A DNA stretch of 64,000 nt from Anniella stebbinsi (GCA_029215795.1 JARDYH010000001.1:192331654-192395653); one strand, 5' to 3'; positions 1 through 11,030 are shown, numbered from the stretch's first letter. A program made the numbers and translations. The notes: generated by a model not told the origin, from the letters alone.

Positions 1-610
1 ATTTCACTAACGCAGACCATTATCTCATAGCTACCTTCTATCTGAGTCTATCAATTTTAGCTCCTTTGGAGGGAAAATATTCATGGCTAGATGCTTGAAC
101 TCTTGCACAGGATAGCTAGAGTTGAAGACTAAGGAACTGAATCGGAATCAGAATGCACATTCCAAGTGAAAGGAATGGGCAGCATCCACTTCAGAATGCG
201 CATCTGAACACGCATTCCATTGAGAGAAAAGGAAAGCATCCTACTGAAAATTGATGGATGGCATCTTCGTTTGGGTGTCCATCTAAGCACGTGTCTGATT
301 TACTCCACGGAATTTCCATGGATATCCAAGACATAAGCTAAAAAATGGGAAAACTGAGTTCTCACATCCATACTAACTATGCTGATGCAAAAACCACCAT
401 CGATCAGGGATCGACATGTGCTTTCATAAAAACTCTCTGATGCTGGTCACTGAGGGCTTTCAGCTATCGCTCCTGTTATGTGCGAAGTTCCATGTGCACA
501 CCAGAATAATACAGAGCCTTGGATCAGAGGCAGCCTGTGCTAAGAAATAAGATGGCTGTGGGCAAAATCATGTCAGTGACTTGGGCAACAGATGACTACG
601 CAACTGAGTC
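1..610. other. Unique intergenic DNA, no feature seen
   Basis: No gene, repeat family or regulatory structure could be recognised. Open frames are short and interrupted on both strands. Confidence 0.5.
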
Positions 611-749
611 CAGGGCAGGAGCTACGCTACTGCTTTAAAATGGTTTATAACAGTTTTGAGAACTGTTGGGGCCCAGGATACATACTCCATATGCAGTTTT
701 CAAACCGTTTTCAAAGTGTCATTTCCTGCTTGGTGGAGATCTGGCCCTG
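611..749. mobile_element. Short hAT-like MITE, family E
   Basis: The ends form imperfect inverted repeats: CAGGGCAGGAGCTAC at the left and GGAGATCTGGCCCTG at the right. The interior has the signature CTGCTTTAAAATGGTTTATA, also present near 31.8 kb and 47.1 kb. The flanking octamers ACTGAGTC and ATTGTGTC agree at 6 of 8 positions, compatible with a decayed 8-bp target duplication as hAT elements make. There is no coding capacity, so it would have been moved in trans. The superfamily is inferred from target length and end sequence. Confidence 0.7.
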
Positions 750-766
750 ATTGTGTCGGCTGTGGA

Positions 767-786
767 GTGTGTGTGTGTGTGTGTGT
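767..786. repeat. (GT)10 microsatellite
   Basis: Ten uninterrupted GT units followed by a short TA run. Confidence 0.95.
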
Positions 787-799
787 ATTATATATATAG

Positions 800-940
800 T
801 TACATCCCCTTGAAGAAGGCCTAATAAAAAGCAAGAGGCCAAAATGCGTCAGGCTTTTCAGCAGTAAATTTGTTTATAGCATCCTGCGATTATTGTGTGT
901 TTGTCTTGGATGCCCTCGCACCTTGCAGCTTCGCTTAAGT
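800..940 (+). mobile_element. Penelope-like element terminal fragment with a decayed hammerhead-type motif
   Basis: At 807-853 the order is CCCTTGAAGA, a stem GGCCT/AGGCC (818-822 with 836-840), then CCAAAATGCGTCAGG. Known Penelope-like elements carry minimal type I hammerhead ribozymes in their terminal repeats: CUGANGA, stem II, GAAA, a tiny stem III such as ACGCGU, then UH. Here the order and both stems are recognisable, but the core has an extra T, and GAAACGCGT has become CAAAATGCGT by changes that include a CpG-to-TpG type. Stem I can still pair CCT with AGG. No RT or GIY-YIG reading frame remains nearby. Assignment is inference from motif architecture. Confidence 0.5.
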
Positions 941-1788
941 GCAGTGGAGCTCTAGCCCCCAAACAAGTTCAGTATGCTGCAAGTCACCCTGCAGGTATCC
1001 GAACAGCAGTTACAGCATCACCCTTGCAGTATACTGGGTGGCGTTTTGTTCCGTTTCCGAATGCATCTATGCAGCAGCAGCAACGGAAGTTTCAGAAACA
1101 CTCGGACTAGTTATGCTGGAGGTAAGCAGAACCTTTCAGGTATATTTTACCCAGTGCTACTGTCTTACGAAATTTCACCTAGCAATGCTGTTCTGAATTC
1201 ATAGAGCAGGATCTATGCATAGGATTGCTTAACGTCTGCTGTAAAACCCTATCTAAGCCATATCTGTGGAAACAGGCGTATATTTATGCAGGAATGCTGG
1301 GATCAAAGTGGGTAAATCTTTTCCTAATATGAATTCCCTTACTCCATTCTATAAATATTGCATGACACATAAAGACTAAAGATCCTGCCAGATAACTTAC
1401 TTGTGCTGGGAATTGAATCTAGTCCTATTTCTTTAGCCAAGAATTATGTCCTGAGCCATGGAAGCAAAGACTGTGCAGACGTTTCTTAATTCTTGGCTCT
1501 AAGTTCCCATTGGGATAGTAGACCTGTGCCTGGGCTATACCACTTCATAGCAGGTGGTGGCTTACATATTAGGGAGAAAGCAAGGCTAGAACCCTTCTCC
1601 CTAGGATAATAGTTTCCAGGGTGGATGGATTTTTGGATTATATCTTGTTTGGTGCAGATTTGGCCATTGTCTCTGAGCATTGTTTTGTAGTGCTGGGTTA
1701 TTTCCTGCGTCTCATATGAATATATGAATCTGCAATGTACAGAGTCTGTCCAATGCTGGCTACCTTGCCTCCCAGCAGATCCTTAAGG
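941..1788. other. Intergenic stretch, nothing recognised
   Basis: Overlapping short frames at 895-1204 on the plus strand show no known domain and may be part of the preceding element. The rest is ordinary noncoding sequence. Confidence 0.45.
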
Positions 1789-1875
1789 CAGCCTTCCCCA
1801 AATTGGTGCACTCCCTATATTTTGGACGACAACTCCCAGCAATCCAACTGGAGAGCACTAGGTTGGGGAAGGCTG
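1789..1875. mobile_element. Small palindromic MITE (CAGCCTTCCCCAA ends)
   Basis: The ends CAGCCTTCCCCAA and TTGGGGAAGGCTG are inverted repeats, with an interior resembling the common reptilian motif GACAACTCCCAGCA. It is noncoding. Related copies are at 6.6, 12.0, 20.0, 27.4 and 38.7 kb. No target duplication is visible. Confidence 0.75.
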
Positions 1876-2194
1876 ATACGGCCTTGACCACCAATATTTC
1901 CCATTCCTGCGACCTGAGATCCTTTTAACATGATGCAATGAGGATTGGACCTTTCACATGTCCTATCCCTGAGCTATAGGCCTTCATCTCTGCTGGCATG
2001 AAAAGCTTGACATTTTTCTAGAATGTCTTGTTGAGGACTTGTAGGTTTTGCTTCCAGGTCCATATCTCATTTGCTTCCAGGTACCATGTTGTTGACCTTC
2101 TGGTATTTCATACCTGTCCACTCCTGTCCACTTTTACTTCTAGCCTGCCTGGCAGTAATAGCAACCAGCACCTCTCAGTTTGCTGCATGGTGCT

Positions 2195-2274
2195 TCCTGC
2201 AAACTTTGTATTCTGGGCGGATATATTTGTAAACCACCCAGAGAGCTTCAGCCATGGGACGGTATATAAATGTA

Positions 2275-2317
<43 letters not shown>
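2195..2317 (+). mobile_element. L2-type LINE 3' end
   Basis: The segment contains a form of the L2 tail (GGGCGG, AACCACCCAGAGAGCTTC, GGGACGGTATATAAATG) and ends in an (AAT)n array. It is 5'-truncated, keeps no ORF and is the only L2 tail in the window on the plus strand. Confidence 0.8.
2275..2317. repeat. (AAT)n microsatellite on a LINE tail
   Basis: An uninterrupted AAT array of about 14 units directly continues the L2 3' end, so it most likely grew from the LINE tail. Confidence 0.95.
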
Positions 2318-2493
2318 TGCACTTGTTTTATTTATTTATTTTAAGATTTTGTTTTGCCTTTATACATACAAGTTCCAAGATGGATAGGAAGGGAATTCCG
2401 CAACTGGGAATTTATCACCAAGGAAGCCGCATCTTCTTCAGTTGTCATCCACTTAACATCTAAAACCAAAGATACCTGGAGTTGGCCTCTTAG

Positions 2494-2583
2494 GTTGCAA
2501 TACTGTACTCACTGACTAGGAAGCAAGCCCTATTGAACTCAGTGGAATTTACTTCTGAGTAGACATACATAGGATTGTGCTGT
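2494..2583. mobile_element. Short palindromic MITE, family F
   Basis: Ends resemble TGCAAT...CT and AGGATTGTGCT with the internal motif CCTATTGAACTCAGTGGAAT. The same arrangement occurs at 3.5, 8.1 and 45.6 kb, with a fragment at 25.9 kb. Noncoding. Confidence 0.65.
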
Positions 2584-3531
2584 TAAATCATACTGAATCA
2601 GCAAAGGGAAATAAAAGGGGAATTAAAAAAAGATGTTGAGGAAAATTATATGAAAAAACATAATAAACAACAGAAACACCTAGTGGCATGGTTCTGATAA
2701 TTATCATCCCTCTTTTTCGAGATATTCTTTTCTTCTCCTCTCGCCCCTTTCCTCAGCAAATGGTTAAAAATAAAAGGCCTCATCAGGTAGCATATTTATT
2801 CCAAGGCATCCCAAAGCACGATCCCCCCCAATCAGTATGTATAAACAAAAGAAGGTTAAGTAGCTGCTTAATAATGTAACAAAATCATGCAGAGAAAAAA
2901 CTGTAAAAAGCGATTAGTCTGAATATAATAATTAAACATTTCAAAACATTGCTAAGAGGATTGGCTTTGAGAAACAAGAGCTGGATGGTTATTAGTTGCA
3001 GACTTCAAGGGGTTCCTGATAGTACCTCATGCATACCTAATCCTTCGAGCATTGCTTCAGCTAGATTGAGGAGTCATTTCAGTATTCTGCTGCCTTAGGT
3101 GCTGACGGCTGATAGACAAGTATTTATGTGCATGCTACACCAGTGGGTCATAGTAGAGTTGGAAATTAATTGTTTTTCCTCAGATGAGATTTGAATTCCA
3201 ATTGCCCTCACTTTTATTCCCTCCCCTTTCCCTCCTACAATATTTAGTCAAGGCAATTGAGCTTAAATTTAAATTTTCCCTACATCGTTTTGTGTACCAT
3301 TGACAGGACTGTAATTCTGTAATGGAGAATAGGCTTCAATTAATCACCTTTGAACTCAGCAGTTCAGCTAATTGAACCAAACTTGTTGGGAAAAGACACA
3401 AAATAATTAATTTTCATCTCGTAAGCTGTCAGTATACAGAAACTTTAATAGGGTTTTCGTTTCAGAAGTACATTTTATTACATAGTAATATTGCATCGTA
3501 AAATGTTAATTATGATGCAATATTACATTCA
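2584..3531. other. Unique AT-rich stretch; possible conserved noncoding block at 3240-3450
   Basis: No gene or repeat is recognised. At 3240-3450 the sequence is rich in homeodomain-type TAATTA and AATTAATC motifs with no obvious repeat signature, as developmental enhancers often are. This is an impression only; cross-species alignment would decide. Confidence 0.25.
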
Positions 3532-3614
3532 AGCAGCAATCTTTTACCCAGTTACCTGGAGTAAGCCCCATTGAACTCTATGGAACTGAGTAGTTATGAA
3601 TAAGATTGCACTGT
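3532..3614. mobile_element. Short MITE, family F, degenerate
   Basis: AGCAATC...GTAAGCCCCATTGAACTC...AAGATTGCACTG matches the order of the copies at 2.5 and 8.1 kb. The inverted ends are GCAATC and GATTGC. Confidence 0.6.
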
Positions 3615-3954
3615 GAGACTCCAAATTATACATGATTACTGCTTGTCAATAGTTCTAGTTTTGGAAGAGTGACGTTGCAAATAAGGTGCATGGAAAATGA
3701 GATTGGCGTTTTCCAATACTGATATTGAAACGCTAGCCCATTTTCAAGCTCCAGTGCTCCTAATGGTCTCAGTTTTATAAGTTATAAATGTTTTTATGTT
3801 TTTTAGCATGCTGAGTGCTTTGTGATTTTAACTTCAGATGATCCTCACAAACCATTCAGAGCTTTGTAGATAAGTAGGAATTTGAAACTAACCCACGATG
3901 TGTTTTCATGCCACTTTCATATGGAAAATCAGGGGTGGGTGGAACCAAATGCAT

Positions 3955-4375
3955 TTTAGGGATAAACTAATCTGTCAGTTTCAGTTTTACTCAGTTTCTC
4001 ATTTTTCCAACCTTAAGTTTGTTTTGTTCCATTTCTGTATCAATTTGCATTTTTTTAAAAAAATTCTGCACAAAAATGCATACATGTTTCTTGCACATTT
4101 CTTCAGTTTTGTACTTTTTTTTTCTTAAGCTACACTTATATTTTGCAGGCATTTCTCCCTAATGTAATGAATTTTTGTACATTATTTTCATGAAAATATA
4201 CATATCTGTGTACACATTTTTATGTATTTTCAATTAGAAAACAATATTGCAAAATTTGGGGAACTGTGAATATTGAAGTATAATTGAGTTTCAATTTGTG
4301 CATTAGTTTGGGAAGTGCAAATTAGATAACTTTTCAGTAAAGCATGAACTGAATAAATTTCTTTCCCATCCTTAG
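3955..4375. mobile_element. AT-rich TIR repeat, copy 1
   Basis: Begins TAGGGATAAACTAATCTGTC and ends TTCTTTCCCATCCTTAG. Inside are recurring GCATTTTT, CACATTTCT and CCTAATGTA words, then TTGAGTTTCAATTTGTGCAT. Copies at 41.0 and 45.9 kb have the same length (about 410-425 bp) and the same word order. It is noncoding. The superfamily is unknown; the weak inverted ends point to a nonautonomous DNA transposon. Confidence 0.6.
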
Positions 4376-4519
4376 TGCATCTACTTCACAGAGCTTTGGT
4401 GGAGACTGGAATGCATCAGGTCTTCTCTGCTGAAACATGAGAGTGGATTGTAGAAGCTACATTCTGCAGTACTCCCAGGGTACACCAAAAGACTCATGGC
4501 TGGCCTATTTGTGTGTACC

Positions 4520-4640
4520 CTGTTTGGAACTTTATTTATTTATTTATTACATTTCTGTATCACTTAATAGCCGAAGCTCTGATATACCCATTTAAAAATA
4601 TATAAAATATATTTTTAAATGGGCTGGTATACCCATTTAA
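4520..4640 (-). mobile_element. L2-type LINE 3' tail, antisense, degenerate
   Basis: A TTTA-rich tail is followed by TACATTTCTGTATCACTTAATAGCCGAAGCTCT, split here in two pieces (TTATTACATTTCTGTATCAC and TTAATAGCCGAAGCTCT), the antisense form of the L2 tail also found at 15.1 and 60.5 kb. Downstream, TATACCCATTTAAAAAT and its inverse at about 4584-4630 form a small hairpin. Confidence 0.65.
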
Positions 4641-5242
4641 AATATTAAAAAGGGCCACTTCTCACATCCCAAGCCTCCAGCTCAGCCACTGGGTAGCGGA
4701 AACACATAATTAGCTTTGGGGCAGAATGAATTTTGAGGGAGAGAAACGTTTGAGTATGCAAATTAGAGTTTGTTTTTTAGTGTATCTGCTCTAGGACTTT
4801 TATGAAGAATTTATGTGTTTAGTCTCTCAGTACTGTATGCTAGATTAAGATGAAGTGCACAGGTCAGGAATGTTTTAGTTTATACACTTCAAAGTGGTAC
4901 ATAGTTTCATTGTAGGAACTCCATGCTTTAGGATTGTTATCTGTGAAATGGAGAAATATATAACTCTAATAACAATTGCTTTAATTCAATTTAGGCATCA
5001 TGCTAAAAAATAACAGCTGAATCATTGTTTGGTGATTAGGAGTGCCTCTGTGATCTTGTGCACTGCCTCCTGTCCCAGGGTGGCTGGATATCACAGGATA
5101 TTCATCTGTTGGAAGGGTTGTCCAATTCCACTCTGGTTTAAAGATAAGGAAGGAGAGCAGCAGGGGCCTTGAAAGTGCCCATCAGAATCTGGACAGAAGA
5201 CTGAGCAGGCACACAGTCTTCTTCGCTGTGGTGAGACATATT
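4641..5242. other. Unique intergenic DNA
   Basis: Nothing recognised. Confidence 0.4.
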
Positions 5243-5783
5243 GGCTCAGTTCAGACAACACGTTTCCCAACTGTGGTTTTAGAACTCCATGGTGGTGGTG
5301 TTACACCATCATTAAGAAAGGTGTTGTTTGGTGGGAAAACTCCATGCAATGGTGGAGTTTTTTTGGAAAACACTCCATGTATAATATCCATGCTGTGCAG
5401 AGGAGAGCTCCTGCACAACCGTTGTGTTCCTTGTTGTCTGGAGGGCTCCATGGAGTTCTCCATTGCGTTGAGTTGACTTTTCCCACAGGGTACAGAGTTC
5501 TCTGGCAAGAGCAGCAAACTGAAGGAGTGTCTCTCTAGGAGAGCCACCAGGATTGTTTCTTTGCAGTAATGGCTGATGGGATAGCATTGGGATGACTGGG
5601 GGAGGAGAGAGGGTGGAGGACCTGTCAATCAAACGGCGCATTGAGTTTTACTGTACTCCACAGGAGCCCACATTCACACAACAGTGGAGTTGGAACATGT
5701 TGTGTGGTGAGTAGTTCCTAAAAACTCCACCGTTGAGTGGAGTTTTCACACTGCATAGAGAAAAATGTTTTGTGAACTGAACC
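5243..5783. mobile_element. Nonautonomous TIR element of about 540 bp
   Basis: The left end GGCTCAGTTCAGACAACAC is mirrored by the right end TGTTTTGTGAACTGAACC. Inside, AACTCCA motifs recur in both orientations, giving extensive self-complementarity. The 125-residue minus-strand frame at 5251-5628 lies in this interior and resembles no protein I know. The GTTCAGACAACAC end motif is shared with elements at 5.8, 17.9 and 36.8 kb. Confidence 0.6.
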
Positions 5784-5786
5784 TTT

Positions 5787-6014
5787 GGCCGAATTCGGAC
5801 AACACGATAGTCAATGGTGGGGTAATAATCAACTTTACAGTTGTTCATCTAGGGGGTACTCCCCACACAACATGGTAATAAATAATCAACTGTGGTGTGG
5901 ATTAGGATCAGCGCTGAGTTGACTATGGCAGCATTCAGATGACACGATAGTCAATACAACTGATGATTGTTTTTCCACCCCCACAGTTGCTTATTGTGCC
6001 GTCCGAATTCAGCC
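5787..6014 (+). mobile_element. TIR element A, copy 1 (228 bp)
   Basis: Bounded by GGCCGAATTCGGACAACAC and GTGCCGTCCGAATTCAGCC. GACACGATAGTCAAT-type words occur near the left end and again near 5941. The same element lies inverted and interrupted at 8684-9230. Noncoding. Confidence 0.8.
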
Positions 6015-6179
6015 ATTGTGTTATTTCTAATTTGGTTCCTATATGTATAAGCACATGCAAAGTTTATGCAAATGTGTACCCCCATTGTCTTTTTTTTTTT
6101 GGATGATGCATTTCCTCTTTTATGGCAATGTTTAAGTGGCCAACCTATCCTGCCTTTTCACATGTGGGTTCTGTTCTCC

Positions 6180-6435
6180 ACTTCAAGGTTTTAGGTTTTG
6201 CCCTGATGCCCAAATCACATTTGCCCTGATGCCCAAATTGGCAAACAGTGGTTACGATCTTGCCTCCAAACTATGATTTGAAAGCCCAGTTTGAAGTGGG
6301 ACATCACGGCAAACTATGGCTAGCAAAAAACAGGAAGTAGAAGTTGGGAGAATATCATCTAAGGAGGGAGCTTGCAGGCCCACGAGGCCACTACTGATCA
6401 GAAAACCATGTTTTGGCATTATCTTCGAATTGAGC
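6180..6435. mobile_element. Degenerate TIR-like repeat
   Basis: The segment has AAACTATG, GGCAAAC and AACCATG words in opposite orientations and ends TCGAATTGAGCC, resembling MITE families nearby. The boundaries are guesses. Confidence 0.25.
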
Positions 6436-6624
6436 CTTTGAGATCAGTTCATGGAAAAGGAAATTGCTATATTTCTCAGTACTCCTAGCTCATGTAAGAT
6501 CTGTAATTCTTGAAGCCAGACTCCCATTGATTTCGCAGTGTTGAAAAGCTATAGTTCAGAGCAGGCTTGGTAGGAACGTCTTGTATTCCTTTATCTCAGA
6601 ACCCATCCAGTCATTTTAAAGTAT

Positions 6625-6710
6625 GGCCTTCCCCAACCAGGTGTGTTGGACTACAGCTTCCATCCTCCTCTGGTCCAACACATCTAAGGGTGCCTTGTTG
6701 GGAAAGGCTG
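6625..6710. mobile_element. Small palindromic MITE (GGCCTTCCCCAAC ends)
   Basis: GGCCTTCCCCAACCAGGTG at the left is inverted at the right as TTGTTGGGAAAGGCTG. The interior GTTGGACTACAGCTTCCATC is the family core seen in other copies. Confidence 0.75.
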
Positions 6711-8059
6711 CTATAGTACATTCAGTGTGTTTCCTGAATGCCTCTTATCAGTGTGGCATTGGATTTAGCTTTCGTTGCACAGAAATGTAATCTTAGCCAC
6801 CAAATTCAGTCAAGAAGCATCAGCGATCTTTGACAAATAACGCACAGAACGGGACAGAGGAATATAAGAGACAAAATAAGGATCCATATATGCCACACAG
6901 AATAATAATAAGATAAATGTCCACTTATCTTAGCAGGGTATTTGTACATGTTCAATTCCATTGAGAGGGGCTCCATTGTTCCCAGTAGACAGGCTTCCAT
7001 TGACATCAGCTTTGGACTTGGTCCAAAATGTACAAAATTCAATCCTTGTTCAATAACATGTCCAAGTTCAGACTCTATCAGCCTGCTGCTAAGCTCTGCA
7101 GGCACTCTGACGTGAACACAGACCTCCTATAGCTACTCAGGCTTCCCCATTTGCTGCAATGACAGGAAGGATCACAGGGAATGGAGAAAGCTTTGAGCTT
7201 GCAGGATTTCTGTCTGCTGTTCCTTGTGCATGTTACTGTGTCCACAGTTTGCTTATGTATCAGGACAAGTATCCTGAACATGTGCCTAACTATAATATAT
7301 GATCACTTTAATATTAAATCCTAGGTGCTTCAGTAATGCTCATTAAATGTAATGTTGGAACTGTCGATGGTTGGGCTCCAGTCTTTCAGATCCAGTGACA
7401 GTTTTTTAAAAATAATAATAAAGGCTTGTAAATCTGGGCCTAGTAAGCAATAAATGCTGTGAATGAATGGGTTTTGCATATTTGTGCTTTATTTTAGGCA
7501 GCTAACATAACGCATGGTCTTGAGCAATTGCTGCAAACGGCAATGTTTGGATTTTACAATTTTACAGCAACCTGATACAAGATATGTTTTCTATTTATGA
7601 GGCACTGAAGAAGCAAATCCCTTTCATCATCAGACAGCCAAGCACTCAGCTGGAGACTGTCAAAAAGCCCAAAGTCACCAAGAGGCTGCCATCTTGGGAC
7701 TGCACGTCTCCCCCTCCCCCAGTCATAGATGTCTACATTCCCCTTATAATAGCATCTCCCCTTTTCTTTCTCTTAGAGCTGGCAAGGTTCCAGATTGCAA
7801 CGGTACACCCAGCCATACATACATTCAGCTGTGGATTTGCCATAGAAGCACAATCTGTATTTTGTTTATATGTATAGCCTTCTTTCCAGGTCAGAGCTTA
7901 GCAAAAATGGTTTCTGCGTTGGAGGCAGAATCTGACTGTCCACTGTACTGATTGGGTGGGAACTTGTGATGTCACAAACCTCATCTCCCACCCCTTCTTG
8001 GAATCAGTTTTTTCAAGTCTTTAAAAATATGCAACCATAAGATGCCAAACCAACATTAA
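6711..8059. other. Unique intergenic DNA
   Basis: No gene or interspersed repeat recognised. Frames at 6806-7281 (minus) and 7584-7951 (plus) are short, have no recognisable domain and no splice or promoter context. Confidence 0.4.
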
Positions 8060-8148
8060 TAGCGCAATCCTATGCATGCCTACTAGAATTAAGTCTCGCT
8101 GAGTTCAATAGGACTCGCTCTCAGGTAAGTATATATAGGATTGCAGTC
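8060..8148. mobile_element. Short palindromic MITE, family F
   Basis: AGCGCAATCCTATGCATG at the left and TATATATAGGATTGCAG at the right are inverted, flanking GAGTTCAATAGGACTC. This is the best preserved family F copy in the window. Confidence 0.75.
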
Positions 8149-8876
8149 TACATCAAATAAACTTGCCAGCAGTACTTTAAAAACATTTTAAAAGATAGAC
8201 AGCCCATTTGAAACAAAGGGGGTAGATCCAAGACAAATGACACAATCTGTATTCTGTTTGCCGATAAGTACATTGGTTAAGAACATTGTGAAGAAAAGAG
8301 GGAGCATGGCTTGCAGGACAGGAAACCATGGCAAATCCTATTTTGCAGGTATGTCTGTATGCACCATTGGTGGTGTTCTGACCATCAGGTACACAAGGCT
8401 TCAGCTCCCCAAGCAGTGTTTCTAATGCATCCTTCTGGATGTAGCTTTCCTAGCAGAGAAAAAAAGATGATAGGGTCAAGACGGCAGCAGCAGTGGGGAA
8501 CAAATCATCTCCTTTCCCCAGTGCTGAGATGCATTACTGTATTTTGGAACTAGCCTGTGTCTGTCCGTGTCAAGTGGTGGACATTATAGTTTGGAGTTTG
8601 TAGGAACTGTACATATAGTACATGGGTTTCATTATTTCTTCAGTCTACGTGACTTCTCAAATATTTCTAGAATACGCAACAATGGCTGAATTCGGACGAC
8701 ACAATAAGCAACTGGGTGGGGGAAATAACCATCAGTTGCATTGACTATCGTGTCGTCCGAATGCTGCCATAGTCAACTCAGTGCTAATCCACACCACGGT
8801 TGATTATTTATTACCATGTTGTGTGGGGAGCACCCCCTAAATGAAAAACTATAAAGTTGATTATTACCCCACCATT

Positions 8877-9212
8877 GACTATCGTAGGGTGACCAGATAA
8901 AATCCAGGTCAGGGCTCATGTAACTTTAACAGCTGTAGAGAAAAGGAAATTTCAGCCAGTGTCATTTGTATGCAATTAGTTCCTGGTGAAATTCCCTCTT
9001 CATCACAACAGTTAAAGGTGCAGGGGCCCTGCCTTCTTTTGTCTATGGTCACTCTAGTATAGTGCATGCACCTTTAACTGTTGTGATGAAGAGGGAATTT
9101 CACCAAGAACTAAATACATACAAATGACACTGGCTGAAATTCCCTTTTCTCTACAACTGTTAAAGTTACAGGAGCCCTGACCTGGATTTTATCTGGTCAG
9201 CCTATACTATCG
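8877..9212. repeat. 8-bp target-site duplication around the nested element
   Basis: GACTATCG at 8877-8884 and TACTATCG at 9205-9212 agree at 7 of 8 positions, as expected for an hAT insertion into element A. Confidence 0.8.
8885..9204. mobile_element. hAT-like nonautonomous element, family B, copy 1 (320 bp)
   Basis: Ends are TAGGGTGACCAGATAAAATC and the near inverse ATTTTATCTGGTCAGCCTA. The element is a near-palindrome: the left arm words AAATTTCAGCCAGTGTCATT and GTGAAATTCCCTCTTCATC recur inverted in the right arm, with a GTCACTCTAGTATAGTGCAT centre. It is noncoding. End sequence and 8-bp target duplication are typical of hAT; the superfamily is inferred. The second copy at 13194-13512 has the same length. 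Confidence 0.88.
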
Positions 9213-9297
9213 TGTTGTCCGAATTCAGCCAATGAATGGATCATTCCAGGTTCCTGACAGGTTGTTGTGCATAGGCTTTCTTGTTTGCAAACGAGAA

Positions 9298-9350
9298 AGA
9301 TAGACAGAGAGAAAGGGAGGGAGGGAAGGAGAGAAGGAGAGAAAGAAAGT
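9298..9350. repeat. Purine-rich (GA/GGGA) low-complexity tract
   Basis: A run of AGAGA, GGGAGGGA and AAGAAAG words with no C or T for most of its length. Confidence 0.8.
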
Positions 9351-10177
9351 GTAAATTTTGTAGTCAAAACAAATTTAGCTAGAGAGCATGGGCAATAGAT
9401 ACTCCGTTAAAAAACCAGACATTTTGGAGTGCAAGTAGGACATTTGCTTAGGAGCTTTCCCTCATGTTGATCCCCTTCACCTTTTCTGAATAGCACTTTT
9501 ATTCTCAGCAAGGCAGCTTTGCATAGTAAAGAACCCACACGACAAGGGTTCTTTTCTCTCCCTCATTTTTTAGTCCCTCTTAAGGTTTTTAATTCATACA
9601 TTTTCACTTCCAGGTCACTTCCCCTTTTGTTTCTGAGCCACGCCCATTGGGCAAGAAAAACTGTAAGCCACTCATCAGCTGAGGCTACTGCACTTTCCTT
9701 ACCTCAATTCTTTCCACATTTCTTTTAAAGTCAATGTGGCTCTGTGGATGAAATCATCAAGCAGAATAGCTGCTAATATCTATCAGCAATCAACTGCAGC
9801 AGAGATTCTTAGTAAGGTTATCAAGAGCGAAATCAGAATGAATTGTTACAAGTAACATCACATTTTTCTCTATATCCAATTTCTTTGGTGGGCACCTAGC
9901 AGCAGGTTTATACTGCCTAGTCTTGGATCAAGTAAACACCACTCTCTTTTCTTTCAGCTCAGCAGAAGGTAAAATGTATAGTAATGGCAATATCAAGCCA
10001 AATGGAGTTTATTAGTTAACTGTGTGACTGTTTCGGGAAGTAAAAGCAGGCAATTTCTATTAACTTTTTCAACTTTTATATGTGGGTCACCATTATTCGG
10101 TAATGAAGAAAGAATCAGATGGTCAATATGTGTAAACCCTGGTAACTGTACATTTACCTCAAAGGAAAAACAGCATA
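9351..10177. other. Unique intergenic DNA
   Basis: Nothing recognised. Confidence 0.4.
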
Positions 10178-10240
10178 AGAATTTATTTATTTATTTATTT
10201 CATTTGTATACTGACCCATAGCTGAAGCTGTCTGGGCAGT
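10178..10240 (-). mobile_element. L2-type LINE 3' tail, antisense fragment
   Basis: (ATTT)n followed by CATTTGTATACTGACCCATAGCTGAAGCTGTCTGGGCAGTTAAC, split across two short blocks (CATTTGTATACTGACCCATA and GCTGAAGCTGTCTGGGCAG), the antisense L2 tail. Only about 60 bp remain. Confidence 0.75.
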
Positions 10241-10349
10241 TAACAAAAGATCATGTGTGGATTACAATGTTAGGCACTTCCAAAATGTACCTATAGGTGT
10301 TACAGACAGCATATATATATCTATAGGGTTGGTTTTCTTTCATGCTTGT

Positions 10350-11030
10350 TATCATGACTCCCATGTGAGATTCCTCATCAGAGGAAGAGTTTGATCCTTC
10401 AGAGCCAGATGTCCCCAGGAAACAGGTCACCTCAGAATAGCCCGGGACTATTCAAGACAGTCCTGGGATTGCAGGGGTGAGGCCTTCAATTTTGTCTGCT
10501 TGAGAGGCAGGGCACTCAGTTTTTCAGGCAGAGGGGGATGCTGAACCACCACCTAGTCCCTGAGAAGTGTTAGTTTGCTGAAGAGAGCTCCTCCAGAGAA
10601 AGGCCTCCTTCTGAGTAGACTTCTGGCAAAGAGCCTTTGGTGTGTTGCAGCTGAGCCCCAGGTGGGGCTCTCAGTTGAGACCTGCTGCTTGTTGGAACAG
10701 CACCTTACCTTGGCTCCTTGTATCATGAAACTTTGTTTTTTGTTGAACTGATCTCTAATTCTGCTGATGACTCTTGGACTTCTGTAAATAATCTCAGACT
10801 GCCTTTGACCACTGCCTTTCCTAAATCCTTTCCTGTTACTGTGCTCTGAGAATTTGCTGGTTTTGACCTTGAGCTGACTTAACCTTGTCTGCTCCTAGCC
10901 TGGACTTTGTGTGGTTTGAGCTTTGAACCAATGCCTCAGGAATGACTGCAACCTTCTGTGTGAATGGCTTTGGTTTTAGTGTACTCACAATGTTACTGAA
11001 GCACCTCCAGAATAGAGGCAAAATGGCTAT
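10350..11030 (+). mobile_element. Possible old LTR fragment
   Basis: The stretch contains GAGGAAGAGTTTGATCC and, later, runs of CTTGGACTTCTG, TGACCTTGAGCTGACTT and CTGGACTTTGTG words resembling those of the LTR at 16710-17532. No terminal TG...CA, polyadenylation signal or target duplication could be fixed, so this may be an old truncated LTR or unrelated composition. Confidence 0.3.

Larger units (their letters stand above)
8684..9230 (-). mobile_element. TIR element A, copy 2, interrupted by an hAT-like insertion
   Basis: Left end GGCTGAATTCGGACGACAC and right end GTTGTCCGAATTCAGCC are perfect at their last nine bases. The body is the reverse complement of the copy at 5787-6014. After removing the inserted element and one target copy it is about 219 bp, matching the 228-bp copy 1. 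The trinucleotide AAT abuts both ends and may be a 3-bp target duplication. Confidence 0.85.
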
